Source of the DNA: Hyphomicrobiales bacterium
Lineage (GTDB): Bacteria > Pseudomonadota > Alphaproteobacteria > Rhizobiales > Xanthobacteraceae
Assembly (NCBI GenBank): GCA_021730985.1
Contig: JAKFYI010000016.1
Span: forward strand, 62,001 to 126,000
Direction: 5' to 3'
DNA length: 64,000 nt
Positions 1-8,254 of this stretch are shown here, one piece after another. The translations under genes were made by a program, and so were the position numbers. Below the pieces are notes generated by a model, which worked only from the letters and a program-made list of their open reading frames with translations, was not told the DNA's origin and made no database searches. The first letter of the stretch is position 1. Each line of letters begins with the position of its first letter.

Positions 1-3000
1 CGCGGATCGCAAAGTCGCGGATGTTGATCAAGCCGGCCTGCGGCGCGTTATCCTGGGTCGGCGGATCCATGACAATCCAGATCTTGCCGCCGACCATGCG
101 GGGATAAACGTCGGTGAAGCGGAACAGCGCACCGGCGTCGCTGGTTTCGAAGTACAGCACCGGGCGTCCGTTGGAGGTGCGCGAGCGCATGTCGCCGAGC
201 AGAGCGGTGTCGCGGCCGATCTTGGCGTTGAGGTTGAAGTTGCGCACGCGGCCGCCGCGGCGCGACATCCGCAAGTCGAGGCCGCGCAATGCCTCACCGT
301 AATGCCCGGCCACCACGCCGATCTTGATGTCGATATCCATGTCGATCTGGCGCGGCCGCAGCTTGGGATCGGCGGGCGGCCCGGCCATCGAGGACTTCAC
401 GAACACGCGGCCGTCGTAGACGTCGCCGCGCATGGTGACGCGCAGGGCGCCGTCGCTGGCGCGATCCGCCTTCAGCGTCACCTTGTCGCCGTCGGAGGTG
501 GCGAACACCGGGAAGTTGGCGGTCTGCATCTCTCCGTTGGCATCGAGTTCGACCGCGCCGCGGGCCAGGATGCCCTGGCCGTCGATCAGCAGGTCGTCGA
601 ACCGCATCGCGCCCTTGTCGCGCACGAACGTGAAGGCGGCGCGCGCCGGCGTGCCGGGAGGCTTGACCCAGCCCGGCAGCAGGCTGTCCACCTTGAGCGG
701 CGTGAGGTCGGCCTCGACATTGAGGCGGCTGTTCTCGGTGTCGCTGACGCGGCCGTTGAGCTTGAATGTCAGCAGTCCGGTGATGGCGGTGCCGAAGTTG
801 AGACCGAGCCGCGAGCGCGCGGCGTCATCGAGCGTCGCTTGCACGCGAACCTCGGCCTCGGGCTCGGTGATGACCCTGCGGTATTCGACCAGCGCCGGCG
901 TTCCGCCAATGCGGACATCGCCCCTGATCTGGTAGTTCTGGTTGGTGGCGGTGACCCGAAGCGTCTGCGCTTCGACCCGCTGATTGAACATCATCTTCTC
1001 GGCGCTGAAGTTCGTGACATCGACCGCGATGTTGTAGGCGGTCGAGCCCTTCGGCAGGTCGGGCCGCAGCGGCATCGCCAGATTGACCTGGCCCGTCACC
1101 GTGCCGCGCGTCGTTGCGGGATCGAACGGCGAACCGGCGAACTCGCGCAACCGCTCCAGCGCAAGAAGTTCAGCGACCGCCGACACCGAACCTTCGACGC
1201 GGAAACGCACGCGGGCCGGCGGTTCGTTCGGAAGCATGTCCGGCACCTCGAACACGCCGTTCGAGAGATTGAGCCGGCGCCCGGGCGAAAGGTCCACGAC
1301 GCCTTTGCCGACGCTGATGGTGGCGGTGCGCCCGGTGATGCGGGCGGTGAGATCGGCCTCGCGGATCGGCGGCAGCCCATCGACCGGACGCATCACGGTG
1401 TTGCTGACGACGATGTCGATCGACATGCCGTCTTCCGGGACTGCGGGCCCACCGGGCTGCATCGCAGCCAGCGGCATGTTGGTCGCGATATCCATGCGCT
1501 CGACGGTGCCGCTGACGATATTGCGGACCAGCCAGTCGCGCACCTTGGGCGCGATAAACACCGGCCAGAGGCGCTTGAGTGCCGCGACCGGCATCTGGTT
1601 GCCGGCGATGCCCAACGCCATGCGCGGCTCCGCGCCAAAATCGACCATGCCCGAAAGCGCGACGCTGATGTCCTTGCTGTCGCGCGCGCCGAATTCCTTG
1701 GTTCCGATATCGCCCTGTTCGAACGTGATCCGTTGCCGGACCGGATCGAGTGTGCCACGCAGCAGGACGTTCTTGAGCATGAGCCCCTCGTCCTCCTGCG
1801 GAATGGGATCGAGGACGATCAGGCCGCCGCCGATGGCGAACTGCCAGGCGCCGCCCGATTGCGCGGGTGCGGCAAACTCGGCGCGCAAGTTCACGCGCGT
1901 CGAGCCCGAGGTGATCTTGAACGGGACGCGCAGCGTGCCGCGGGAGATGTCCCAGTCCACTCCGAATTCCGCGTTGCCAACCGGAATGTTCCGGTCGGCG
2001 TGCCCAAGAAAACCGATCGCGCCGCCCTCGGCGACGATGGTGCCGCGCGCGTACTGCGGCGTGCCGTCCGGCGCCAGTCCGGATTCCACGGCGGCCGACA
2101 GCAGCATGTCGGAGCGCAGTCCGCTCTCGACCATGTGCAACGCGAACAGATTGCCGAACGGCACCTTGCGCGCTTGCAACTGAAGCAGGCGATTGCCCTC
2201 GCGGCGCGGCGTGAGTGCCGCGTTCAGGAGCCACGGTTGTTCCTGGCTCTCCGACACAACATTGAGCGTCACGCCGCCGGCGCTGGGCCGCAGCAGGCTC
2301 ATGGTGAGTTGCTTGAAGCTCCATTCCAGCCCGTCGCGGCGATCCAGCACGGTGACGCTGCCGTTGCTGATGCCAACCTCGGTGAGATCCTTGCCGTCGA
2401 AGCCGGTGACGACCAGCGCCTTGTCGTCGCCCAGTCCGCCGAGCCCGTCGATCCAGGCCAGCATGGCGGCGAGATTGGCGGCCAGGCTGCGCTGCGCCAT
2501 CGCCTGAAGCGGCGATCGCGGCGGCGATGGCGTGCCGGCCGGCGCCGCGGCCGCAGCGGCGATGCTGGCGAGCGGCTGATCGCCGCCGGCGAACACCGTC
2601 AGGCGGCCGTCCTCCTCGATGTGAATCTTGATGGTGGCGTCCACCAGCCGGAAGGTTTCCGCGCGCGGGCTGCCCATCAGCAGGCTGGTGCCGGCGATCC
2701 CCACCTCGGCCTTGGGAGCCGACGCCACCAGCGCGCCGGAGGCGTCGCGCACCGCGATGTCGCGCAACCGCAGCGCAGTGCGGCCATTCCCGTCGCGCTC
2801 AAGCTGCGTGCCGCCCACCTGGACGCGGTAGCGCGCGCCGAAATTGCTTTCGATCGCAGCCGTGAGCCAGGGCGTCGCGATATCGAGCGAGATCGGTCCG
2901 CTCGACAGGCGCCACCACAGGGCGGTGCAGACCACCAGCATCACGGCGCCCGTTGCGCCGGCCACGATGGTGATCCGCCGCACCACCGGGTGGCGGCGGT

Positions 3001-3184
3001 CGAACATGAACCAGGGGTTGAAGGGCAGCCGCCAGCCGGGATAGCGCAGGCCGAACTTGCGGCGCTCCGGCGGGGCGTCAGACGGATGGGTGACGTCATC
3101 GCCCGGCGCGCGCCGGTGGCGATCCAACGTTTCTTCCAACTCTCGCAGCATCGAGCTGCGCGGACGTTTGTTGTGGTCCGTCAT
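1..3184 (-). CDS. YhdP/AsmA-like (DUF3971) envelope protein, C-terminus cut by window edge
   Basis: The reverse strand is open from an ATG at 3184 to the window edge: 1061 codons with no stop, so the C-terminus is missing. The N-terminus is a charged, proline-rich cytoplasmic stretch, followed by one hydrophobic segment at about residues 66-90 (core GAVMLVVCTALWW). The rest is a long repetitive beta-rich domain of the DUF3971/AsmA-like C-terminal type. Proteins of this family (YhdP, TamB, AsmA) are anchored in the inner membrane, span the periplasm and are linked to lipid transport to the outer membrane. That function is family knowledge, not shown here. It is divergent from bcp, with 189 bases between the two starts. 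The opposite strand also has a long open frame, but its composition (rich in Arg, His and Asp, no recognisable domain) marks it as a shadow. Confidence 0.85.
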   Translation of the reverse strand, partial: MTDHNKRPRSSMLRELEETLDRHRRAPGDDVTHPSDAPPERRKFGLRYPGWRLPFNPWFMFDRRHPVVRRITIVAGATGAVMLVVCTALWWRLSSGPISLDIATPWLTAAIESNFGARYRVQVGGTQLERDGNGRTALRLRDIAVRDASGALVASAPKAEVGIAGTSLLMGSPRAETFRLVDATIKIHIEEDGRLTVFAGGDQPLASIAAAAAAPAGTPSPPRSPLQAMAQRSLAANLAAMLAWIDGLGGLGDDKALVVTGFDGKDLTEVGISNGSVTVLDRRDGLEWSFKQLTMSLLRPSAGGVTLNVVSESQEQPWLLNAALTPRREGNRLLQLQARKVPFGNLFALHMVESGLRSDMLLSAAVESGLAPDGTPQYARGTIVAEGGAIGFLGHADRNIPVGNAEFGVDWDISRGTLRVPFKITSGSTRVNLRAEFAAPAQSGGAWQFAIGGGLIVLDPIPQEDEGLMLKNVLLRGTLDPVRQRITFEQGDIGTKEFGARDSKDISVALSGMVDFGAEPRMALGIAGNQMPVAALKRLWPVFIAPKVRDWLVRNIVSGTVERMDIATNMPLAAMQPGGPAVPEDGMSIDIVVSNTVMRPVDGLPPIREADLTARITGRTATISVGKGVVDLSPGRRLNLSNGVFEVPDMLPNEPPARVRFRVEGSVSAVAELLALERLREFAGSPFDPATTRGTVTGQVNLAMPLRPDLPKGSTAYNIAVDVTNFSAEKMMFNQRVEAQTLRVTATNQNYQIRGDVRIGGTPALVEYRRVITEPEAEVRVQATLDDAARSRLGLNFGTAITGLLTFKLNGRVSDTENSRLNVEADLTPLKVDSLLPGWVKPPGTPARAAFTFVRDKGAMRFDDLLIDGQGILARGAVELDANGEMQTANFPVFATSDGDKVTLKADRASDGALRVTMRGDVYDGRVFVKSSMAGPPADPKLRPRQIDMDIDIKIGVVAGHYGEALRGLDLRMSRRGGRVRNFNLNAKIGRDTALLGDMRSRTSNGRPVLYFETSDAGALFRFTDVYPRMVGGKIWIVMDPPTQDNAPQAGLINIRDFAIR

Positions 3185-3373
3185 GCCCAATCGGGCGTCC
3201 CCTGACCCGCCGATTTGAATACCGAGCCGCCGATACTCGATTTACATGGCAACACGGGCATTTCTCACGAAATCCGCCCGTACGCCAATTCCCCCGCCCC
3301 ACCCAAGACTCGCCAGCGCATCTTGTCCAGATTAATGCAGATTGAGCCCCCGAAAGCGACGAAAGGAAGGCGT

Positions 3374-3841
3374 ATGGCGACCATCACCGCAGGGTCAAGG
3401 GCCCCCAGCTTTACCCTGCCCAATGACGGGGGCGGCAAGGTTTCGCTGTCCGATTTCAAAGGCCGCAAGCTGGTTCTGTACTTCTACCCCAAGGCAGACA
3501 CGCCGGGCTGCACCCGGGAGGCCATCGACTTCTCGGGCCTCAAGGCGGCCTTCGCGCGCGCCGGCACCGACGTGCTCGGGGTGTCCGCCGACCCTGTCCC
3601 CAAGCAGGCCAAATTCAAGGTCAAGCACAGCCTCACGATCCCGCTCGCGTCCGACGAGACCCACGCCATGCTCGAGGCCTACGGAGTCTGGGCGGAGAAG
3701 TCGCTGTACGGCCGCAAGTACATGGGCATCCTGCGCAACACCTACCTGATTGGGCCGAACGGCAAGGTCGCCCAGGTCTGGGAGAAGGTGAAGGTCGCGG
3801 GCCACGCCGAAGAGGTGCTGGTTGCAGCGAAAGCTCTATAG
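3374..3841 (+). CDS. bcp: Thiol peroxidase, Bcp/PrxQ-type peroxiredoxin, one-cysteine form
   Basis: This 155-residue protein has the size and fold signature of Bcp/PrxQ peroxiredoxins, which reduce hydrogen peroxide and organic hydroperoxides in the cytoplasm. The peroxidatic site is YPKADTPGCTREAIDF, with Cys46. In two-cysteine PrxQ proteins a resolving cysteine lies five residues later; here that position is Ile51 and there is no other cysteine in the chain. The enzyme must therefore work as a one-Cys type that depends on an outside thiol. I chose the ATG at 3374 because GGAAGG lies just upstream and MATITAGSRAPSF matches the usual family N-terminus; the frame is open further upstream. Divergent to the YhdP-like gene. 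Confidence 0.9.
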   Translation: MATITAGSRAPSFTLPNDGGGKVSLSDFKGRKLVLYFYPKADTPGCTREAIDFSGLKAAFARAGTDVLGVSADPVPKQAKFKVKHSLTIPLASDETHAMLEAYGVWAEKSLYGRKYMGILRNTYLIGPNGKVAQVWEKVKVAGHAEEVLVAAKAL

Positions 3842-3861
3842 TGCAGTGGCCCAGGCTGGCC

Positions 3862-3880
3862 GCTGGGCCGCAGGCCCAGC
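3862..3880 (+). terminator. Short GC hairpin after bcp
   Basis: An 8-bp perfect stem (GCTGGGCC / GGCCCAGC) with a 3-base loop starts 20 bases after the bcp stop. No clear T-run follows, so this could be a weak or Rho-assisted terminator, or only a palindrome. Confidence 0.35.
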
Positions 3881-4007
3881 AGCCGTGCACCCTTCGTTAG
3901 CAATCATCGGCATTTTCCCTTTTCCATTCGGGGAATATTAACCATGGCGGGCTGAAATCCCTCCCGATGCACCGGCCCCGGCAAACGGGTCCGGCTGGGG
4001 AGCGTCG

Positions 4008-5330
4008 ATGTCATCTCGGCACGTATCTCGTTCCTACCGCGACGATTCTGGTCGCCAGGTTCAAGCCGCGCGCACGGCTCGCACGGGCTATACGCTGGCT
4101 CACGCCGGCCGTTCGTTCCGGCTCGGGCCGGTGACGTTCTGGATCGCGGTCGGCAGCTTCGTTGTGATGGCGGGCTGGTCGCTCGCGACCGGAACCTACT
4201 TCGCCTTCCACGACGACGTGCTCAAGCGGCTGATCGCTCGCCAGGCGGAGCAGCAGTTCGCCTACGAGGACCGCATCGCCGAACTGCGCTCGCAGGTGGA
4301 CCGCACCGCCAGCCGACAGTTGCTCGACCAGGAGCAGTTCGAGCAAAAGCTCGACCAGATCCTGCGCCGCCAGGCGACCCTGGAATCCCGCGCGACGACC
4401 CTGACCGGCGTGCCCGATCCGACGCCCACCGGCTCGATCCGCCGCCAGCGTCCCGCCCCGCTGTCCGAACTTCCGGCCGAACAGCCGATCAAGCCCTCGC
4501 CGATCAATGACACTGTGATCTTCGCCGTGCCGCCGGACCGCGAGGCGCGGCTGGAGTCGCGCGTGCCGCCGCCAAGCGTGGTGCGCACGGCGGCGATCCC
4601 AAGCACAAAGCCGTCGTTGGCCGGCATCGAAGGCACCATCGCGCGCCTGCAAGCTTCGCTCGACCGCGTCGAGGCGCGCCAGACCGCAGCCCTCAACTCG
4701 CTGGAAGAAAACTACGACACCAAAGCCAAGCGCATGCGCGGCGTGCTGGCCGATCTCGGCGTCAATCCGGGCAAGGCACCGCCGCCCGCCGCCACCGGCG
4801 GACCTTTCGTACCGGTGAGGCTTCCGGCCAATGCCGGCACGTTCGAGCGGCAACTGTTCCGCATCCAGGTGGCCCGCACCCAGATCGATCGGTTGACCCA
4901 TACGCTCGGCACCGTGCCGGTTCGCAAGCCGATCGCAGGCGAGATCGATCTCACCTCCAGCTTCGGCGTGCGCAGCGATCCGTTCGGCCGCGGTCCGGCG
5001 ATGCATTCGGGTCTCGACTTCCGCTCCGCCCACGGCGATCCGGTGCGCGCCACAGCGAATGGGCGTGTGGTCAGCGCGGGATGGAACGGCGGCTACGGCA
5101 AGATGGTCGAGATCGACCACGGCAACGACATCACCACGCGCTACGGCCACATGTCCGACATTGAGGTCAAGGTGGGCCAGACCGTGCGCGTCGGCCAGAC
5201 CATCGGGCGCGTCGGCTCGACCGGACGTTCGACCGGACCGCATCTGCACTACGAAACCCGCATCGACGGCGACGCGGTCGATCCGCAGAAGTTCCTGCGT
5301 GCCGGATTGCGCCTGGGCAGCGCGCTCTGA
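4008..5330 (+). CDS. Membrane-anchored M23-family (LytM-type) metallopeptidase
   Basis: The 440-residue protein has a basic N-terminus, one transmembrane helix at about residues 44-66 (TFWIAVGSFVVMAGWSLATG), a coiled-coil region at about 75-125, a proline-rich linker, a second helical stretch, and a C-terminal M23 domain at about 320-430. The zinc-ligand motifs are intact: HSGLD, then YGHMS and GPHLHYE. Intact LytM enzymes cut peptidoglycan cross-links; others activate amidases. The presence of the metal ligands favours catalysis. It probably acts in the periplasm in cell-wall turnover or division, close to the PBP and amidase genes further along. The ATG at 4008 follows a GGGGAGCG ribosome-binding sequence. 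Confidence 0.9.
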   Translation: MSSRHVSRSYRDDSGRQVQAARTARTGYTLAHAGRSFRLGPVTFWIAVGSFVVMAGWSLATGTYFAFHDDVLKRLIARQAEQQFAYEDRIAELRSQVDRTASRQLLDQEQFEQKLDQILRRQATLESRATTLTGVPDPTPTGSIRRQRPAPLSELPAEQPIKPSPINDTVIFAVPPDREARLESRVPPPSVVRTAAIPSTKPSLAGIEGTIARLQASLDRVEARQTAALNSLEENYDTKAKRMRGVLADLGVNPGKAPPPAATGGPFVPVRLPANAGTFERQLFRIQVARTQIDRLTHTLGTVPVRKPIAGEIDLTSSFGVRSDPFGRGPAMHSGLDFRSAHGDPVRATANGRVVSAGWNGGYGKMVEIDHGNDITTRYGHMSDIEVKVGQTVRVGQTIGRVGSTGRSTGPHLHYETRIDGDAVDPQKFLRAGLRLGSAL

Positions 5331-5452
5331 TCCCTTTCGGCGCAAAGTGGCGCGGCCGTTGAGTTCCGGCCAGCCCGCGGAATTAACCACGCCCCGATGT
5401 TGCCCCAACAGTGACCGCGCAGGCGCGTTAGTGTCTCAGTGCGGCGCGCTTC

Positions 5453-5692
5453 TTGTTTGTGGGGATAGGCGTGTCCTTCTTTCCAGGCTCTCAGTTCCTC
5501 GTCGCCCTGTGGCGGCGAGACATCGTCAAGGCAAGGATCAAGTTGGTTTCCGAGCCGCTTCCGGCGCCGCGCCAGGACGCAATATGGTCGGGCATCGACT
5601 GTCGTGAGTGGTTCATCAAGATGGTCGCCGACGACTATCACGCCGAGATGGAAACCATCGATCGCATGCTCGAAGCGGAACTCCGCCGCTAG
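5453..5692 (+). CDS. Small hypothetical protein, about 79 residues
   Basis: This short frame lies between the M23 peptidase and a strong terminator and is on the same strand. The product has a short hydrophobic N-terminus (about 20 residues) and then a charged C-terminal half ending in a helix-like DDYHAEMETIDRMLEAELRR. The first start is TTG at 5453; GTG at 5471, preceded by GGGGATAGGC, is at least as likely and would give a 73-residue protein. I recognise no family. Its place immediately before the terminator at 5717-5748 supports it as a real transcribed gene. Confidence 0.6.
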   Translation: MFVGIGVSFFPGSQFLVALWRRDIVKARIKLVSEPLPAPRQDAIWSGIDCREWFIKMVADDYHAEMETIDRMLEAELRR

Positions 5693-5716
5693 AGTGTCAT
5701 CGCTGATGTGCGACGA

Positions 5717-5748
5717 AAAACGGGGCGGCTGACAGGCCGCCCCGTTTT
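5717..5748 (+). terminator. Strong intrinsic terminator, usable from both strands
   Basis: A perfect 13-bp stem (AAAACGGGGCGGC / GCCGCCCCGTTTT) with a 6-base loop starts 24 bases after the stop of the small hypothetical gene. A-run and T-run flank the GC core, so it can stop the plus-strand transcript and also minus-strand transcription of the micro-gene at 5803-5904. Confidence 0.9.
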
Positions 5749-5802
5749 CCAGTCGTTGAGATTGCTGCTTACAGAAATCCAAACATACGCGTCCGGCGCG
5801 GC

Positions 5803-5904
5803 TCAGCCGCGCTGGGTCTCTTCCTGGTTCGCCTGGACCATGACGGCCGCTACGCTCAGACAGACTGCGGCAGCCGAGGCAATCGAGAACAACGCGATCC
5901 ACAT
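5803..5904 (-). CDS. 33-residue single-helix membrane microprotein
   Basis: A short reverse-strand frame begins with ATG at 5904 and has a GGAGG ribosome-binding site 8 bases upstream (5913-5917). The product starts MWIALFSIASAAAVCLSV, a single hydrophobic helix with one cysteine, and ends in a polar tail (NQEETQRG). It ends shortly before the bidirectional terminator at 5717-5748, which gives it a complete expression unit. I know no family for it. The good ribosome-binding site and the terminator are the support; the small size is the main doubt. Confidence 0.5.
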   Translation of the reverse strand: MWIALFSIASAAAVCLSVAAVMVQANQEETQRG

Positions 5905-6072
5905 GGTTCCAACCTCCATCAGAGGGCTTGTCCGGTTTCGAATACGGCGACCGAACTAAACCGAAGGAGAACGCACACGAAAGGCCAGTGTTCCTGGCTA
6001 TTATTGTTTGGGTTTTTCAATGGTTTAGACCGTGACCGAAAAGTGACTCAAGCTTTGGCCAGTTTGGCCGGA

Positions 6073-6528
6073 TCAATACACCTTGTGCTTGTCGGAACGG
6101 GTGGCGCGGAACTGGCGGCGCGGGGCCTGGGATGCCGCAGCCGCCGCAGGCAGATCCCGGCTCATCTCCGCCTGTGCCTTGGCCTTTGCGGCCGCAACGA
6201 CGGACGGATTTTCTACGGTTCTTTCAGCATCTGCGACAGCCAGCGGTTCGGACACCGCCTCAACGGGCCGTGACAAAGAAATTTCGCGCACTGGTTGAAC
6301 CCGGCTCGACTTGAGCGAATCCGGCATCGCGGCCTGAACGCTGTTCGCCTTTGCTGCATCAGGCTTGGCCGCGTTTTCGGTGTAGGCGCCAAGCGACATC
6401 GCGGACAGAACCATCGTCACGCCGTGGAATCCGACCAGCACGGCCACGATGGCGACCAGGATTCCGGCCGCAAGCAGCGAATTGCGCGGACTGCGGGTTC
6501 TGCTCAGGCTGGCGGCGCGATCTGACAT
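6073..6528 (-). CDS. Hypothetical single-pass membrane protein, 151 residues
   Basis: The protein has a short basic N-terminus, one clear transmembrane helix at about residues 18-45 (LLAAGILVAIVAVLVGFHGV), and then an Ala/Glu/Lys-rich low-complexity tail ending in a basic patch (APRRQFRATRSDKHKVY). It is therefore probably anchored in the inner membrane, with a disordered domain on one side. No catalytic motif is visible and I do not recognise the family. The gene begins about 50 bases after the prfB stop on the same strand, so the two may be co-transcribed. Confidence 0.7.
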   Translation of the reverse strand: MSDRAASLSRTRSPRNSLLAAGILVAIVAVLVGFHGVTMVLSAMSLGAYTENAAKPDAAKANSVQAAMPDSLKSSRVQPVREISLSRPVEAVSEPLAVADAERTVENPSVVAAAKAKAQAEMSRDLPAAAAASQAPRRQFRATRSDKHKVY

Positions 6529-6578
6529 GGCAGAAGAACGCGGATCGCAGGATCCCGGTTCCCTCGCGGGAGCCGAAA

Positions 6579-7710
6579 CTATTCCACGTCCTCAACCTCG
6601 CCCGGCTCGGTGCCGAACGCCTTCTGCGCCAGCACCGCCTGCATGAACTGGTCGAGATCGCCGTCAAGCACGCCTCCGGTGTCAGAGGTCGAAACACCGG
6701 TGCGAAGGTCCTTCACCATCTGGTACGGCTGCAACACGTAGGAGCGGATCTGGTGGCCCCAGCCGATGTCGGTTTTGGCCGCCTGCTCGGCCTGCGCCTT
6801 TTCTTCGCGCTTGCGCAACTCCGCCTCATAGAGCTTGGCGCGCAGCATGTCCCAGGCCATCGCACGGTTTCGGTGCTGCGAGCGGTCCTGCTGGCACTGC
6901 ACCACGATGTTCGTCGGAATATGTGTCAGGCGGATCGCGCTGTCGGTTTTGTTGACGTGCTGGCCGCCGGCGCCGGAGGCGCGCATCGTGTCGGTGCGCA
7001 CGTCGCTTTCCTTGATGTCGATGACGATGCGGTCGTCGATCACGGGATAGATGCGAGCGTTGGCGAATGAGGTGTGACGCCGCGCGTTGGAATCGAACGG
7101 CGAGATGCGCACCAGGCGATGCACGCCGTTCTCGCCCTTCAGCCAGCCGTAGGCGTTGCGGCCCTTGATCTGCACGGTGCCCGACTTGATGCCGGCTTCT
7201 TCACCGCCGGTCTCTTCCATATATTCGACTTTGTAGCCGTGCTGCTCGGCCCAGCGCGTGTACATGCGCATCAGCATCTCGGCCCAGTCCTGGCTCTCGG
7301 TGCCGCCGGCGCCGGCATGGACTTCGAGGAAGGCGTCGTTGGCGTCGGCTTCGCCGGACAGCAGCGCCTCGAGTTCGCGGCGCGCGGCTTCGGCCTGCAA
7401 TTTCTTGAGGGATGCTTCCGCCTCGGCCACCACCCGGGTGTCTTTTTCGGCGTCGCCCAGTTCGATCAGCATGATCTGATCGTCAAGCTCGCGCTCGATC
7501 CGGCCGATCGCGCCGAGGCCGTCCTCCAGCGCGTTGCGCTCCTGCATGGCGCGCTGCGCTTTCGCGGTGTCGTTCCAGAAGCTCGGGTCTTCCGCCTGCT
7601 TGTTCAGTTCTGCGAGACGCGCCTGCGCTGCATCGACGTCAAAGATGCCTCCTCAGCAGCCCGACCGACCGCTTGATGTCCTCGACGACTTTTTCAGTTT
7701 CCGCGCGCAT
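6579..7710 (-). CDS. prfB: Peptide chain release factor 2, expressed through a +1 programmed frameshift
   Basis: RF2 reads UGA and UAA stop codons and triggers peptide release at the ribosome. The zero frame starts at ATG 7710 and runs 23 codons to an in-frame TGA at 7639-7641. Skipping one base (the T at 7641) continues into a 353-codon frame to 6579, giving about 376 residues, a normal RF2 length. The body holds the SPF anticodon-like tripeptide ([12 protein letters not shown]) and the GGQ catalytic motif ([15 protein letters not shown]). A reading without the shift would start at an internal Met (7547) and lose the N-terminal domain. The shift makes RF2 synthesis self-limiting: when RF2 is plentiful, translation stops at the internal UGA. 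This is not a broken gene. Confidence 0.95.
7639..7653 (-). promoter_or_regulatory. prfB: Programmed +1 ribosomal frameshift site of prfB
   Basis: Read on the reverse strand the site is AGGAGG-CAT-CTT-TGA-C. It has an internal Shine-Dalgarno sequence (7648-7653) placed three bases before the CTT slippery codon (7642-7644), followed by the UGA stop (7639-7641) and C. This is the arrangement known from Escherichia coli prfB (AGGGGG-UAU-CUU-UGA-C), here with an even better anti-SD match. The peptide before the site ends [10 protein letters not shown], and the new frame continues [13 protein letters not shown]. Confidence 0.95.
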
Positions 7711-7826
7711 GGCTTTTGTCCCGGAATCGTGCACCGGATTTAGCCATTACAGCCGGTTCGCGCAACATTGCCTCAGGCAAGGCTGCCGAATTAGTCTCCA
7801 AGGCTGCAGCGGCGAGGACGATGGCA

Positions 7827-8252
7827 ATGAACAAAAAGCTGATCGGAACCTGGAAGCTCGTTTCGGTAAGAGCGCGCGACCTCGACAGCGGCGAGGAACG
7901 CGACGTCTGGGGACCCAACCCAGGTGGCTTTATCACCTATGGGCCGGACGGCCGCATGATGGTCATCAACACCCGCAGCGGGCGCCCCAAGCCCAAGGGC
8001 CACACGCCGACGCCGCAGGAGGCCGCCGAGCTGTTCCAGGGCATGCTGGCCTACGCCGGCCGCTACAGCGTCAACGGCAACGAGGTGACCCACCACGTCG
8101 ATGTCGCCTGGAACGAAGCCTGGAACGGCAGCGACATGGTGCGCATCGCCCGGTTCGATGGCGACCGCGTGCACCTTTCGACAAGGCCTTCGCACGACCC
8201 CGCCATGGGCCGCATGAGCGTGCGCACCATGACCTGGGAAAAGGTGAAGTAG
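7827..8252 (+). CDS. Lipocalin-like domain protein
   Basis: This protein of about 141 residues begins MNKKLIGTWKLVSV and contains GGFITYGPDGRMMVI and a later block with regular beta-strand spacing ending MSVRTMTWEKVK. This pattern matches the lipocalin-like domain family (the GTWKL start is typical), small beta-barrel proteins of unknown ligand. There is no signal peptide, so it is probably cytoplasmic. I chose the ATG at 7827 because GAGG lies 9 bases upstream; an ATG at 7821 is only three bases from it. The gene is divergent from prfB and convergent with mrcA, with 2 bases between the stops. Confidence 0.75.
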   Translation: MNKKLIGTWKLVSVRARDLDSGEERDVWGPNPGGFITYGPDGRMMVINTRSGRPKPKGHTPTPQEAAELFQGMLAYAGRYSVNGNEVTHHVDVAWNEAWNGSDMVRIARFDGDRVHLSTRPSHDPAMGRMSVRTMTWEKVK

Positions 8253-8254
8253 AG

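Noticed and set aside
302-3205. A 967-codon plus-strand open frame opposite the YhdP-like gene
   Set aside because: Its product is rich in Arg, His, Asp and Gly with no domain, signal or ribosome-binding site, while the reverse strand encodes a coherent membrane-anchored family protein. High GC content leaves antisense frames open.
6579-7710. prfB as a frameshifted pseudogene
   Set aside because: The in-frame TGA lies exactly in the conserved RF2 recoding context with an internal Shine-Dalgarno sequence; the body is intact with SPF and GGQ motifs.
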